From: Tubulanus polymorphus
Lineage: Eukaryota; Nemertea; Palaeonemertea; Tubulaniformes; Tubulanidae
DNA: 64,000 bases
Reading direction: 5' to 3'
Assembly (NCBI RefSeq): GCF_964204645.1
Contig: NC_134026.1
Coordinates: 6,572,001 to 6,636,000 of the forward strand
The notes beneath the pieces are model-generated. The model ran no database searches, was not told the origin of the DNA, and worked only from the letters and a program-made list of their open reading frames with translations. Position 1 is the first letter of the stretch, and every line of letters begins with the position of its first letter. This document shows, piece after piece, positions 13,181-44,703 of this stretch. A program made the position numbers and the translations under genes.

Positions 13181-13449
13181 AGTTAAGTGGTTTCAGTTAT
13201 TCGACCGCTCGTTGGTCTAATCCCAGTTGAAACCGATCGCGACGGGTGACTTTTTTTCACAACGCACTCGATTTTTTTCCTCGCTTCCCGATAAAAAGGA
13301 TCTAGATAGCTATTGATTGCGTGTCTCTTGTGATGTTCGAGGCTTGACTCTGTAAATGGAGTTTTAATACCCACGGAAATGAACCGGCGAACCTTTCAAA
13401 TTATCTGAATGGCCATTCAAACAGCTTGCGGGATTTTCAAGTGTCATCG
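13181..13449 (+). other. candidate 5' untranslated exon of the collagen gene
   Basis: The first coding exon of the collagen begins after a splice acceptor (AG at 17724-17725), so a non-coding exon must lie upstream. The best donor seen is ATCG/GTAAGTG with the exon ending at about 13449, after a locally less AT-rich stretch. The left boundary is a guess and other donors are possible. Confidence 0.25.
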
Positions 13450-15900
13450 GTAAGTGAAGCTATTAGTACTTAAAAAAGACACTTTTTTATTGGGTATTTT
13501 TTTTAAACCGCAATTTTTTTTTCGTACTGGGTGAAGTTTGCACTGGATGTATTCAGACTTGAATCATCCTTTATCTATAACGGCTGCATCAGCGGTGGAC
13601 ACTTAACATTTTATGGTTGAAATATTACCAAATAAATCTTACGCTATCGACAGACATTACTTGAACAATGCAAACCTTTTAGAAACTGGTTCGATGATTT
13701 ACAAGATTCGTAGTTCAATAAAGTATGTTCAAACTATAAACTAGACATCCGGGCATTCATTTCATACGACGATTTATCAGGTTCGAGTGAATAAATCTTT
13801 TTAATAAGAATAAATTGGCATTTCCGAAAAAAAATACGACAACAGCTACTCATTGTAGGGGGGATGATTAAAATGAGAATTTTGATTTACTCTGTCAGAA
13901 TTCACACCCCGTAGAAGAGAATAGACGCCGTGAACCACGACACGGAAAACCAGTTCTTACAAATTGGCGAGAACTTGAAAAATCTTCTTTTTGTAAGATA
14001 CAGTCTTCCGTTGTGTTTCAGAAATGTAAGGTTATATAAAGGTTATATGATAGACATGTCTACGGGTATTGAGCAAACAATCTCTAGTTACAGCTTCGTG
14101 TTTACGCATATTGAGAGCATTTTTAAGAAATTTCTTTGAATTTTTTTCTACATGTATCATTTTCGGTCGGTTGCGAACGTGCGTTTTTTTTGTCGAAGCT
14201 AGATATTTACATTTCTACAGCCGATATGACACGTTTATTCGTGTTATTTTCGGGTCTTCTATCCATCACACTGCGAACTATCTATATTTCTCTTTCAGTA
14301 GATGTTAGTTTTTAATATTCGGTGTATAATGATTGAGATGATGAATAGTGGTTTCGTATGACATTAACTTACAGAATAGGTCGTTATTATATTGATGAGT
14401 ATGACTTAATTTTCGGTATTTATTCCAATCATATTGAAGCACTTAATTTGTCTGCTATCATTATACACTTATTCTCCATGTCACTGGTCGATTTATATTA
14501 TTTGTTGATGTTCCGTACTTTAAGCCAACTTTTCTGATTTCACCCTCTTTTTAGTTGTTCTCGTTAAAGTGACCGTGAACCTGTTTTTATGTGTAGGAGA
14601 TAACAACCAGAACAACCGAAACAACCGGAACGATTGAAGCTACTCAAAACCCCTCTGTTAGTATAGAGGTTACGCAACAGAGTAACACTTTTTAGACCAG
14701 GGGCCCAGGGGCATGGAAAGCTGGAAAGGTTACCAATTTCTGCGCGAACATTAATAAATGTTACCAATTTCTAGCGTAACCATATACAATGTTCAATAGG
14801 GCATGGATTATGGAAACGCATTTTGGCGGGTATCCTGTGGTGGGTTAAGGTACCATTTATGATTTTAAAATGACTAGATCAGCTTTTGATGGTTCCTCGT
14901 TTTTAACAATTGGTCAGATGGATTGGTTGTCAACCTGTGACTCTTTACCTCGTTCTAGACCAAGTGCACTTAGCAGAGTGATAGAAATTGTAGTCGGGAT
15001 AAAATCTGGAAAATAGTAACTCATATTTGACACAATTTCGAGCCCACTTAAGTCCCAGCATTCGCTTTTCGTCCACCGTCCGCCCATTCACAGATTTTTC
15101 TTAATACTGGATCAATGCCCAGCATTGTCATGTCACCTCTGGAATTGGGTCACCTACGCTGACCAGACTAACTGACAATGAGTCAGTCGCCAGAGTTGTT
15201 TGACACAAGACAGACATGCGGCAAGCCCAGATTCAAATCTCAGCTTCTAATTCCATTTTTTTGTTTGTGTTTTCAGTAGAAAATGTAAAAATTAAATCTT
15301 AGAAATAAAGAACTGCCCTTGAGAACTCCTGGCTACTTGTCCTCTCTTTATTTATCTGGTTGAACCATGACCTGTGTTTACCCTATATAAAACTAACTGA
15401 TAGGTATTTTCCAACCCATTCAGATTTATTACTATGATAATTCACCATTTACAATGAATTATTGTACAAATATTGATTTCTAATTTACATTTATATTTTA
15501 CACAATAATGAACTTGGGTTAGTTCTATACCTGACATGGCATGGCATTTGGTATATGGCATGGCATGCCAAGACCATCAAATAGAATTTGATATTTTTCA
15601 TTTACATGTTATTATTGCAATTAAAAACTGGGCACTATTGGAGTGATAAATTAGTTCACAAGTAGTTTACATAACGGGGAGGGATGTCAGAGTTCAGGGC
15701 AGTGGCTGAAGTTAGTAAACAACCTACGTAAATACTTACGTCGCACATAAGACATTGAATCCGCGAGAAGTCGTTAGTATTATTCTAAAGACAGTGGAAT
15801 ATCTCGAATCGGATCAAACACCCTAGAACGGATTAACCATAATTACGGAATTAACAAACCCAACAATACAACATTGGTGGAGAATACAGATCCACAACAG

Positions 15901-16040
15901 CACCCTCTCTCCCTCTCTCCCTCTCACTCTCTCCATCTCTCACTCTCTCCCTCTCTCCTCTCCCTCTCTCCCTCCCTCCCTCCCCTCTCTCCCTCTCTCC
16001 CTCTCACTCTCTCCATCTCGCCCTCCCTCCCCTCTCTCCC
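15901..16040. repeat. pyrimidine microsatellite (CCCTCTCT)n
   Basis: About 140 bp of nearly pure CT on the plus strand, built of CCCTCTCT, CCCTCC and CACTCTCT variants. It lies upstream of the collagen coding exons and has no coding content. Confidence 0.9.
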
Positions 16041-16588
16041 ATAGGTTTCTCATTAAGTGTGGGATTCTGCCAGTTTACTGTTCACCTTCCACGCGAGAAT
16101 CGCGGTGAAATTAGCCGCAATTTTTGTATTATCCCGCGTTAAATCGAAGCAATTAGTGCGGTAGATTCTGCTAATCTGCGGAGATTTGTTTGTAATGTAG
16201 CACTGATCGACGAGTATCGGTAACGCGGTACGTTTCCGTTATCGCCTCATCAAACATTACGTCAAAATGTTGCTTAAGTTCCCTACGAGTGTTGATTCGT
16301 CATTCATTGAACACGCGGGCAATCAGACATTAAGCCTTAAAACACATCGACTGTCTGGGGCAATCAGACAACATCACTGCCGGGTCGCTTTTCCGAACTC
16401 GTTCTTAAAAATCTCTTCGGATCAAACTGAAATATGAGTTTGAAGATAAACCCGTAGCCAGGAAGATTCGATTTATTCATCAAGCACCTTTTTCAAAGAT
16501 CCACTCGTCGGAAATTTACCCCAAAGAGGGGAGGATTTTAGAATAGGATTCGAGTTTCTTGTTGATAATGTTTAAAATGACACATACT

Positions 16589-16953
16589 AGCTGCGATCAC
16601 ACGGAGTTGGAACGGACCAGGCCCGAACAAAATTTGGCCCGTGAAGTTAAGTGAGTCATTTCCGGAACCAGTTACAGTTCAAACGCAACAATTTGTCCCG
16701 TGCTAAAGTTTGGCTCGGGTCTTGTCCGAAGTTTTTAGCCGGGCCAACAAACAATCACGGGCCCATTTGGCACCCGTGTGAACAGTTGGCCAAATTTGTC
16801 ATGTGCTTAATTTTGCCTCGGGCCTTGTCCGACGTTTTCGGTCGGGCCAAATTTTGCCCGGACCAGACAGGGACGGGCCCATTTGACGCCCGTGTGAACA
16901 GTTGTTCCGGGCCAAATTTGGTACGGGCCAAAAACGCTCGTGTGATCGCGGCT
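16589..16953. mobile_element. MITE-like element with 14-bp TIRs
   Basis: Terminal inverted repeats GCTGCGATCACACG (left) and CGTGTGATCGCGGC (right) match at 13 of 14 positions. Both ends are flanked by TACTA, consistent with a target-site duplication. The 365-bp interior is full of alternating GGCCCG/CGGGCC and AAATTTGGCC motifs and has no transposase, so it would be non-autonomous. The superfamily is not certain. Open frames on both strands across it are by-products of the repeats. Confidence 0.65.
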
Positions 16954-17732
16954 ACTATGGAAATCAACTGGTTGTCGAAATTATTATGTGAATTACCGGT
17001 TTTTCTAGGTTTGGACACCGTCCCCGAATAAATCCTCACTGACGGCGGGCCTGAGACCTTCAAATCGAGATGTTTGAAATACGATATATACTTAACAACA
17101 ATCTATTCTTACTCCGCAGTAGATCATCAGTATCAAACGAGGAAAAATGGAGCGCAGTTTCAAAAGACAAATTTAGAATAGTTTTGAAATTTATGCTTCG
17201 TAAGTTCGTAAATTAAAAAGTCACCCTCGCCACCCAGGAATAAACAGATTTCTAAGAAACTGCAAGGTGTAATCCTACGTGAAACCAACAACAAAACAAC
17301 GCACGCAAAAAACTATCACTTTGTTTCTACGCGTGGAAACTTCAGTTTGTAATCTGATGCAAACAGGACGAAATAGTTACATTTTCTTCAAACTGTTGTC
17401 AAAACATAGAGGCGATTTTTTTGTGTGTTCTGTACAAAACGCATTCCGTTTTCGCTTTTTTTACGTATCGCGGCGGTAGAGAAATAAACCAAACCAAAGC
17501 TCCTTCCCCTCAACCACTCCCCCGGGTCGAGATCTTTCCTCAGATTTCACTAGAAATGATTTATTAAACCAAACGCGCTTTCCTGCGCTTATATTTACAT
17601 TTTCACTCTGGTGTTTATTCGATATTAAAGACTTCATGTGAGAATTTCGTTTGCAAATACCGTGTCAGCGAAATTACAGACTAATTTGTCTGAAAATTGA
17701 TGATTAATGTTTCGTTTATTTTCAGAACAGAA

Positions 17733-37670
<19,938 letters not shown>

Positions 37671-38278
37671 CCGTTCGAACCATAGCGATTTATTTAATGT
37701 ATATTGCAAACTGTGATTTGTATTCATGTTTTTGCATTTTTATTTGAATTTTCAAAAACGATTTGACGGTTAAACTGCTACAGTAATATCAGTGTTGTGT
37801 GTATGTGTGTCTCGTTGGTACAAATTTATACCTCGTTTCTCTTTTTTATGAGATGATACCCGCATGTCTCGCGGTTAGAAGAAAAACAAGTAAGTTTTGA
37901 CAAATGTTGTTTACTGAAAAATCCGTGATCGTTTGCAATGCAGCTCATGTGGACATTACGTCGCGCCGTCTAGGGGTTGTTCGCGTCATCTTCATCTACA
38001 TCGCCACCCTCAAGTGGCTATCTACGTCATCCTTTGTCATTTCAAAGATTATCAAAATATAATAATCGATAGTTGGATTTTCATGCAATTTAAGTCATTG
38101 CATACTACATGTGTACGGGCTATAAGTACATATAACATGTAGATGAACATGCGCATGTAACATGCGCCTGTAATGTTTTTACAATGTAATGTTTCTTCTA
38201 CTCGATTTAGAAGCGCTTTTTGTTCGGTACGATTGGATGTCGATGCGCATGCGTGTTATCACGTGGTGTATAAATGTT

Positions 38279-38284
38279 AATAAA
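38279..38284 (+). terminator. polyadenylation signal for the collagen gene
   Basis: Canonical AATAAA about 610 bp after the collagen stop codon, in the convergent intergenic space before the minus-strand chorismate mutase gene. It implies a 3' UTR of roughly 37671-38305. Confidence 0.6.
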
Positions 38285-38730
38285 GTTTCGTAAATGAATC
38301 AGATTTTCTTGCTGAATTGCCAATCGCTGCTTCAAGTTTTGTAGTATTGAGCATGCATGACTAAACGTATCAAACGTATACAGTTTCTAGTTTAACGTCC
38401 ACGGATTGAGGCTTTTGAGAAACGGCAACTGAAGATACGACCAGAAGGGTACACATCCCCTGAAATGTTCATTGAATTTGTCCTCTAAAAAATTACATAC
38501 TCGATGGTACATGTAACATGAATCAAAAAGCATTCCTAAGGAACTAAAAGGATCACTAATTACCCACAATATGGTCTTTATGGATTGCGTTCAAGGATCC
38601 AACCGGTTTTGAAAATCGAATGTTCACGAGATATTCCCCGCATTAAGCAACGAGGAAGTTTTCATAAAGTAAAAACATTTATATTTTATATAAAAAGAAC
38701 AAGTTCATAATGTTGATTCATATCTTTTTA

Positions 38731-39835
38731 TCAAGCATGCACGGAATATTCGAGCCGGTGATTTTTAAAACAGTGCTGCAAACTCAAATACAATACCAGA
38801 ATTAAAATAATTATTTGCATCACCAAATTGGCGATGGTGAACCCGTTGAGGTTTTCACACTTTCCATCAGGGGGACAGCGGTATTTCCCTGGTTTTTTAG
38901 TCATGTTTCCTTCGTATTTCGTGGTCTACAAAAATAACCCAAATACAATATTACACACTAGAGCGGCCATCGTGGTTCACGCGAGATTTTGATCGCAAGA
39001 GATTTTGGTCAAAAACTCAGTCATGACCATTTTGACCAAGTAATGATATAATGGCATATAATCCAACATGGCCGTCAGTGACGTCATATCCAGTCTTCGT
39101 TCTGATTGGTCAATACTCACCTCGTTCATGATTATTTGAAATATCTGACGAATGGCATCATCAGACAGCGGGCCTTCGTTCTTCTTAACGATCTTATCGA
39201 GGACGATTTTCTCTCTAGCCGGGTCGTAAATCGGACGTTTGTTTTTTATCTTCCATTTTGCGACATGACCGGCTACGATTGTTCTTTGATTAACGGCTTC
39301 AAGAATTACATCGGTGAAAACATCTATATCTTGCCGATAGCAGTCCAGGTTTTTGTCATCTATTGAGCACGCTCCTGTGTTCCTGAGTCAGAAATAGATG
39401 GGTAGACTTAACTAAAATCTGTGGAACTGGGTCCCGAGTTCGCAAGAATTTCACAAAATAACGAAGGCCAGATTTACGGACTGGTAGCATCTTAAACCAG
39501 AGGTGGAAATACGTCAAACTCTTTTGAATTGCGGGGCGTTTAACGGACGACTTAGAAAGTTTCCTTAAAGTTGTAGTTCATATTTCCGTGTTATCATGAC
39601 TATGTATGAGACTTTGTCGTTCTGCGAGAACAATGACAGAGCGAGCAAGTAACAGTACGCAATCAGTAGGTGTTCAATTCATAGTCAATCAAATAGTTAA
39701 CCCCATTTAAAACGAGTCTCATGCTCTATAAATCCTGCCCCGCCGGGATTCGGTTTTTACTTACTTGCATTCGCTTGCAGATATAGTTTCACATAATACA
39801 GAAATCAGAAGAATTGATACAACCTCGACGAGCAT
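38731..39835 (-). CDS. secreted/membrane-anchored chorismate mutase (AroQ fold)
   Basis: Three exons (39835-39765, 39382-39121, 38925-38731) join in frame to 175 residues. Exon 1 is a signal peptide (MLVEVVSILLISVLC) with a perfect AA/GTAAGT donor; its phase matches exon 2. Residues about 37-116 match AroQ-type chorismate mutase (CM_2): NQR, AKWK, RPIYDPARE, GPLSDDAIRQIF. Aligned with E. coli P-protein CM, all eight active-site positions are filled: R40 (R11), R57 (R28), K68 (K39), D77 (D48), R80 (R51), E81 (E52), T112 (S84), E116 (Q88). Thr and Glu at the last two are the yeast Aro7 choices. Exon 3 adds a sequon (N118-M-T), a CPPDGKC pair, a hydrophobic anchor (about 140-160) and a short tail. 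The predicted topology is type I, with the catalytic domain outside. Family reaction: chorismate to prephenate. Animals lack the shikimate pathway, so substrate and role are unknown. Confidence 0.87.
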
Positions 39836-40541
39836 TATGGCTGCGTGTAGCCCCGCTATATCACAGTACAGTATAGAACAGTACCAGTACTGCTGTTAAT
39901 CGATTTTAACGATACGAAAATAACTCCGGAATTTCCACTGACATGGTTTGATAACCACTACGTATACATTCAACAATTATAACTGACCTTTCAAATAGAC
40001 TTATTCCTTTGACCGTAATGGATACACGAATAAACACAGTTAATAATCGGTGAAAATGCCACGTTAGAATTTTATTAGATTTTTTCGATTATTTCAGTGC
40101 AAAAAAATTAAAAAGGAATTTAATTTCAATAAAAATGAAAATTCCAATTCAGTTGATCCATTTTTTCTAAAGTTCTAAAATCGAGGTACGAGAATAGGTT
40201 TAAAAATTAGGAGATAAACATGTTTATTGCTATTTACCGAGACGAGCGAAAAACCAGTTTTAAAAGAGACGACGAAAAATATATCGGGCGGCATTCGACA
40301 ATAGAAAGCCATATACGTATAAATTACAGTTAAAAATCAGGTGGAGCTCGCATATAATGAGTTGGTCTAATTGAGAATCAGTAAACCGTGTCGTTTGATA
40401 TAATACTCTACATTCAGTACTGTTGTTAACAGGACGTTTACGAGTCTATAACGTTATTAACGGTCGGAGACATTCAATGCCAATCTAACCTCTTCAAATT
40501 CAAGTTGAGTGTTTCGCAAACAGAATCCGACAAACAGAACG
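39836..40541. promoter_or_regulatory. shared divergent promoter region
   Basis: 706 bp separate the start codons of the minus-strand chorismate mutase gene and the plus-strand six-exon gene. No further coding exon is visible in between, so both promoters and 5' UTRs must lie here or overlap. No specific core element is claimed. Confidence 0.5.
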
Positions 40542-43500
40542 ATGGCTTTGGACTTCAGAGCTAAAACCTACCGTCCGTTAAATCGGTATGATACAAGATT
40601 AAAGTAAGTGTCTCCGATCAGAAAGTAATACATGTTTCTAGATTTTCGTAGTGAAGATATGCTTATTGGCGACATGTTACTGTGTGCGAATAGAAAAAAT
40701 ACATGTCGCGAAAAGGATTAGTTAATAGTTAGTCTAAAAACGATGGATCGAAATCAAATTATATGTATCAAATTATTGAATGATCCCAATGATTCGAAAT
40801 TTCATTGACTTCTTCACGATTTTAGACAATTCAAGTAAAACTTGTTGAGCTTTGTAGTTAAGGTACCCAGTTCAACAACAGTGTTGATCGAACATGGCAG
40901 ACGAACAGAATTGAACTTTAAAAGTCAAACTTAACAACCGAGAACACTGTAGAACTGAGTTCTGAAAATTAAATGATATAGTGGCGCAGAGCCATGACTT
41001 GAGACTATCATAGTTCTAGACCCAATCTTACGATTAAGACCAGTCTAAGCTCATTTTGGTTCCATCATAACCAATCTAACAACTTAAGACTAGTCTTGGT
41101 TCTATAGTCAATCAAACGACTTCAGACACGATCTTAAGATTTAACACCACTTTTGGCCTTATGTCACGACTGCGCAACTGTACTCAGGGGCCTTAACATT
41201 CCATGCAGTATATATTTCCGGTATATATTAGCCTTGTACGAAACGGACCTACGATTACGTATTATCGAATCCGGACTTTGTGCGACGTCTAGATCCGTAC
41301 AATCAACCTTACCTCACGATTACGCATTATCGAATCCGGACTTTGTGCGACGTCTAGATCCGTACAATCAACCTTACAAACAAATACATGTTTATAGTTA
41401 TCGTCAGCTATCATTCATATCGAAATCATTCATCATTTCATGAAAATGATTAATTTCCTATAACATAAATCAACGAAATATTAATCTTACAGTAGCTATG
41501 AATGTACAAGTAGAATAGCCCGTATACACTCAGAGACATGGTACATGATTACTATGATGAGAAAAATCCGACCATGCACCCATTTAAAAGATTAAAACCA
41601 GAATCTGTTATTCAAAAACGAACATTAAAAATGGAGCACAGAGAGAGAGTTCGAAACGTCGAGTCCTCCGTTTTTTATTTGAAATTTTTGATAAACGAAT
41701 TCTGCTTCTTATCTTTTAAAAGTCGGTTTTGAACGAATTTCATTTCAGTACTTCATACGGTAAGATGACGACTTGGTACCGAGCCCGAAATCAACTGAGC
41801 GATCCTGACAGAGATATGATCAGAAACAACATCGTACTTCCCACTATTCCAAACAGCCCTATGAAACCAGAACTGAATCATATTCCGAATCCGCTGAAAG
41901 TGAAAGTATCCGGCGGAAATTTCTACATCCCGCGACCGTTTACATTACCGGATCAGGGTGCCCGTCCCCCTTATGCCGCTAGTGACTGCGATCTAACCGC
42001 TAGTCTCTATAAAACATACGAGGCTAATTTCCAACCAGGAAAAGTAAGTCTGAAAAAAAATATTATCAAAATGTTATTATCGAGAAAATTAATTCTTACT
42101 CTTTATAATAATAAATTTTTGGAATTAGAAAACAAGACCCTATTAGGCAGGTTGCAGTTTGCACAGTTCCGAGTTATGATTTAACTCATCGAAAATGAAC
42201 TAATTCTAATTCGAGTTCAGAGTTAACTCTAACTCACAACTGTGGAACTGGGTCCTGAGTTCAGAGTTAACTCTAACTCACAACTACATGGAACTGGATC
42301 GAGCCATAGCTCAGAATTAACTCTAACTCACAACTATGGAACGCCAGAATCGATTGAATTGAGCCAATTAATTCTACGTCACAGATTGGTTATGTTATTA
42401 TTTTTAGAAATCGGATGCAGTTCACTTGCAGTACTACAGATCCGGGGGTTACGATGATTTTCATAAGGCTTTTCTTACTCATAAACTCAACAGACAAAAA
42501 CCATCGGAAATGGTCGCGCCGTACGGACCCGCTCAGTAAGATCTATATATAGTAACGGTTTTGAAATATGGAAAACATCAAGCAAATTGAGTGACATACA
42601 TGCGCGCATGGTTTAAGCGGTATAGATAGTATATTGTTGTGTCCCTAGGGGCCGGTTCAAAAGTCGAGACTTAAGTCCCAAAAAGTCCCTTAAATCTTGA
42701 GACTGGTCTTGAATTGTTAGATTGGTTATAGAACTCAGATGTTCTCGAATTGGTTTTAAACCTAAGACGGAACCAGCCCCCAGGATTGTTCTGGGGGTCA
42801 AATTCTTCTTTAAAAAGGGCCGAATCCACAAGGCTTTTCCTAAGGGCATCCCGGGGCTAAATCTTAGAACGGGTGGTATGATTTAAAAGGTAAAGAAATA
42901 TATTTCATTATTTCAAAAATGCCACCTATGGCTGAAATGTTGACTTAAATGTTGACTCGCGTTAGGCGAGGGGGTGTTTGTTCATCGTCGGGGGTTGACT
43001 GTATGTCTGAAGAATAGTTCACATACACCCCCATAAATAACAAATTGAATATTTCCATCTCTCGAATTTCATACTCAAAACAATAGTCGACATCATCTCG
43101 TGTTTATTCCCGAATAATTTATTGACGACAAATTCACGTTCGTTCTAAACGTCCGATTACGCAGGAAATAGTTGTATAAATCAAATTTCAGGACGCGAAA
43201 TGGCAATGTCGGCAGTAACTGGAGACATATCAAATCAATCAACGAAGCTCGTGGAATACGTAACGCATTTATTGATGGTAAATGCAAAAAGAAAAGAGTT
43301 TGTAATTGATAAACACCTGATGAAGCTACTATACACCAGTATATAGCGAAATCTCGTGCGTCTAATAAACAAGTTAACCTAGTACTTAAGTACTACTATA
43401 ATACCTTAAGTACTATTTGCTCGTTTCGTTGTAATGATATAGATATCAACCTGAAGCCTGCAACTACAAGCACTTCTTTACCATTTAACAGTCTGAAAAA

Positions 43501-44703
43501 TGCCTAATGTCTGGTGTCCGTAGTTCATTTTCAATCATAAATGTCTCGCGCGAAGTTCTGAACACATGTGAAGTTTAGATGATTAAATATTAAAAGAATG
43601 GTGATAATGTAATCGAATGTCTGGGGAGCAGGTCCGGGCTGATGGGAAGCAGGGTCCAGGTGGAGGGTTCTTGGCTAACCATTAATGTTTAACTTGATTA
43701 TTCAAATTTCGCTTTAAGGTCAAGTAAGTCTCGATGATCTGTACAGAATGGACAAAGAAGAAAGTAAACTATCACCACAGATCAATAAGCGGCCTCCAAT
43801 GACTAAAAGAGTCATAAAATCGCGTAAGTTGAAACTGTCGGCCCCAATAATGGTTCCCATTAGTTAATGACAGTAACTGTAAAGTGTTAATCTAAAACTT
43901 TCACCTGACAATCAACGATATTACGGTGAACAGTGTGTGATCTCAATGACCAGCGACTTCCTCAATAATGACACATACAGTCGCTTTAGATTAAAATAGG
44001 ACACATACTCAGTGTGACTCCCATTGGCTATCAATGACTTTTATCCCTGCTGGATGGTGTGCAATTTTCCCAAATATTACTAAATGGAGGCTGGGGATTT
44101 ACAATAAATCGAATACAATTTGGTTTATGATAATGTACCTGCTGATGTCTCCGTTCCACTCAAGATTTTAATCATCCCGTGAGACCAATAGCGAATTGAT
44201 AGAGATTTTAGTCATAGGGCTTTTGTATCCCGCCATAAAAGCGATAACAATGTGAATCTGATTCCCTTGAGTGTGGACAGTTTATTGATACGAACGCCTC
44301 AAGATCATATATCCCCCTCATGAGGTGGGGTGATATACCCTCGTCAGGTGAGGGGATATCCCTACATCGGATGAGGTGATATCCCTTCCTCAGGTGAGGT
44401 GATATCCCCTCATCAGGTGAGGTAGTCTCACCTCGTCAAATGAGGAGATATTTCCCTCATTAGGTGAGGTGATCCCCTCATCGGATGAGGGGATATCCAC
44501 TTATGTGAATCAAATGTGAACATAAATCTAATCCTTTGATTCACACGTATTTCAACTGCTGATTTGAAAATAGAATTTAATATGTTGATCGTCGATGATG
44601 ATGATGAGAGGCTTCGATAGTTTCTGTATGCTGTTTTTCAGTGGATAACGATCTTGATGCGATTCAAGCCATAGAAAAACGTAACTGGTATCTGGTTCGC
44701 TGA
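40542..44703 (+). CDS. unrecognised 245-residue protein, six exons
   Basis: Exons 40542-40603, 41749-42043, 42408-42535, 43192-43277, 43719-43823 and 44642-44703 join to 738 nt with a consistent phase series (2,0,2,1,1), good GT-AG sites and a TGA end. The product is basic, hydrophilic, rich in Tyr, Pro, Asn and Arg, with no signal peptide or membrane segment. Distinctive stretches are KTYRPLNRYDTRLN at the start, GGNFYIPRPFTLPDQGARPP, YYRSGGYDDFHKAFLTHKL, and AIEKRNWYLVR at the end. I do not recognise the family. The Tyr/Pro-rich, domain-less character recalls small axonemal (microtubule inner) proteins, but that is only an impression. It is transcribed head-to-head with the chorismate mutase gene. 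The fourth exon was found only because it is needed to keep frame, which supports the model. Confidence 0.75.
41251..41377. repeat. 65-bp tandem duplication
   Basis: Two adjacent copies, at 41251 and 41316, run on for about 62 bp with one visible mismatch (GTATT against GCATT). They lie in intron 1 of the six-exon gene and look recent. Confidence 0.9.
42195..42340. repeat. tandem GAGTTAACTCTAACTCACAACT repeat
   Basis: Three units of about 50 bp (AGAGTTAACTCTAACTCACA followed by GGAACTGG variants) in intron 2 of the six-exon gene. This is another occurrence of the ACTGTGGAACTGGGTCC family. Confidence 0.75.
44305..44500. repeat. minisatellite, CCTCATCAGGTGAGGTGATATC units
   Basis: About eight degenerate units of 22-26 bp in intron 5 of the six-exon gene. 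CCTCA and TGAGG occur within each unit, so single units and the whole array can fold back. Confidence 0.8.

Noticed and set aside
16651-17063. Opposed open frames of 126 and 102 codons
   Set aside because: They run across the repeat motifs of the 16589-16953 inverted-repeat element and contain no transposase signature.
39106-39366. Plus-strand open frame of 86 codons
   Set aside because: It is the antisense shadow of the chorismate mutase exon.
39121-39382. Isochorismate pyruvate lyase (PchB-like) instead of chorismate mutase
   Set aside because: PchB enzymes share the fold but lack the Glu equivalent to E. coli E52; here D77, R80 and E81 are all present, as are T112 and E116, fitting true AroQ mutases better.
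38731-39835. Bacterial contamination or assembly chimera as the source of the chorismate mutase domain
   Set aside because: Two spliceosomal introns with good GT-AG sites and matching phases, a eukaryotic-style leader and anchor, and base composition like the flanks argue for a real nuclear gene.
42408-43823. Direct splice of exon 3 (42535) to the exon at 43719 in the six-exon gene
   Set aside because: Phases do not match and a stop follows; adding the exon at 43192-43277 restores frame on both sides.
44305-44500. CRISPR-like array
   Set aside because: Units are contiguous degenerate repeats with no unique spacers, inside an intron of a eukaryotic gene.
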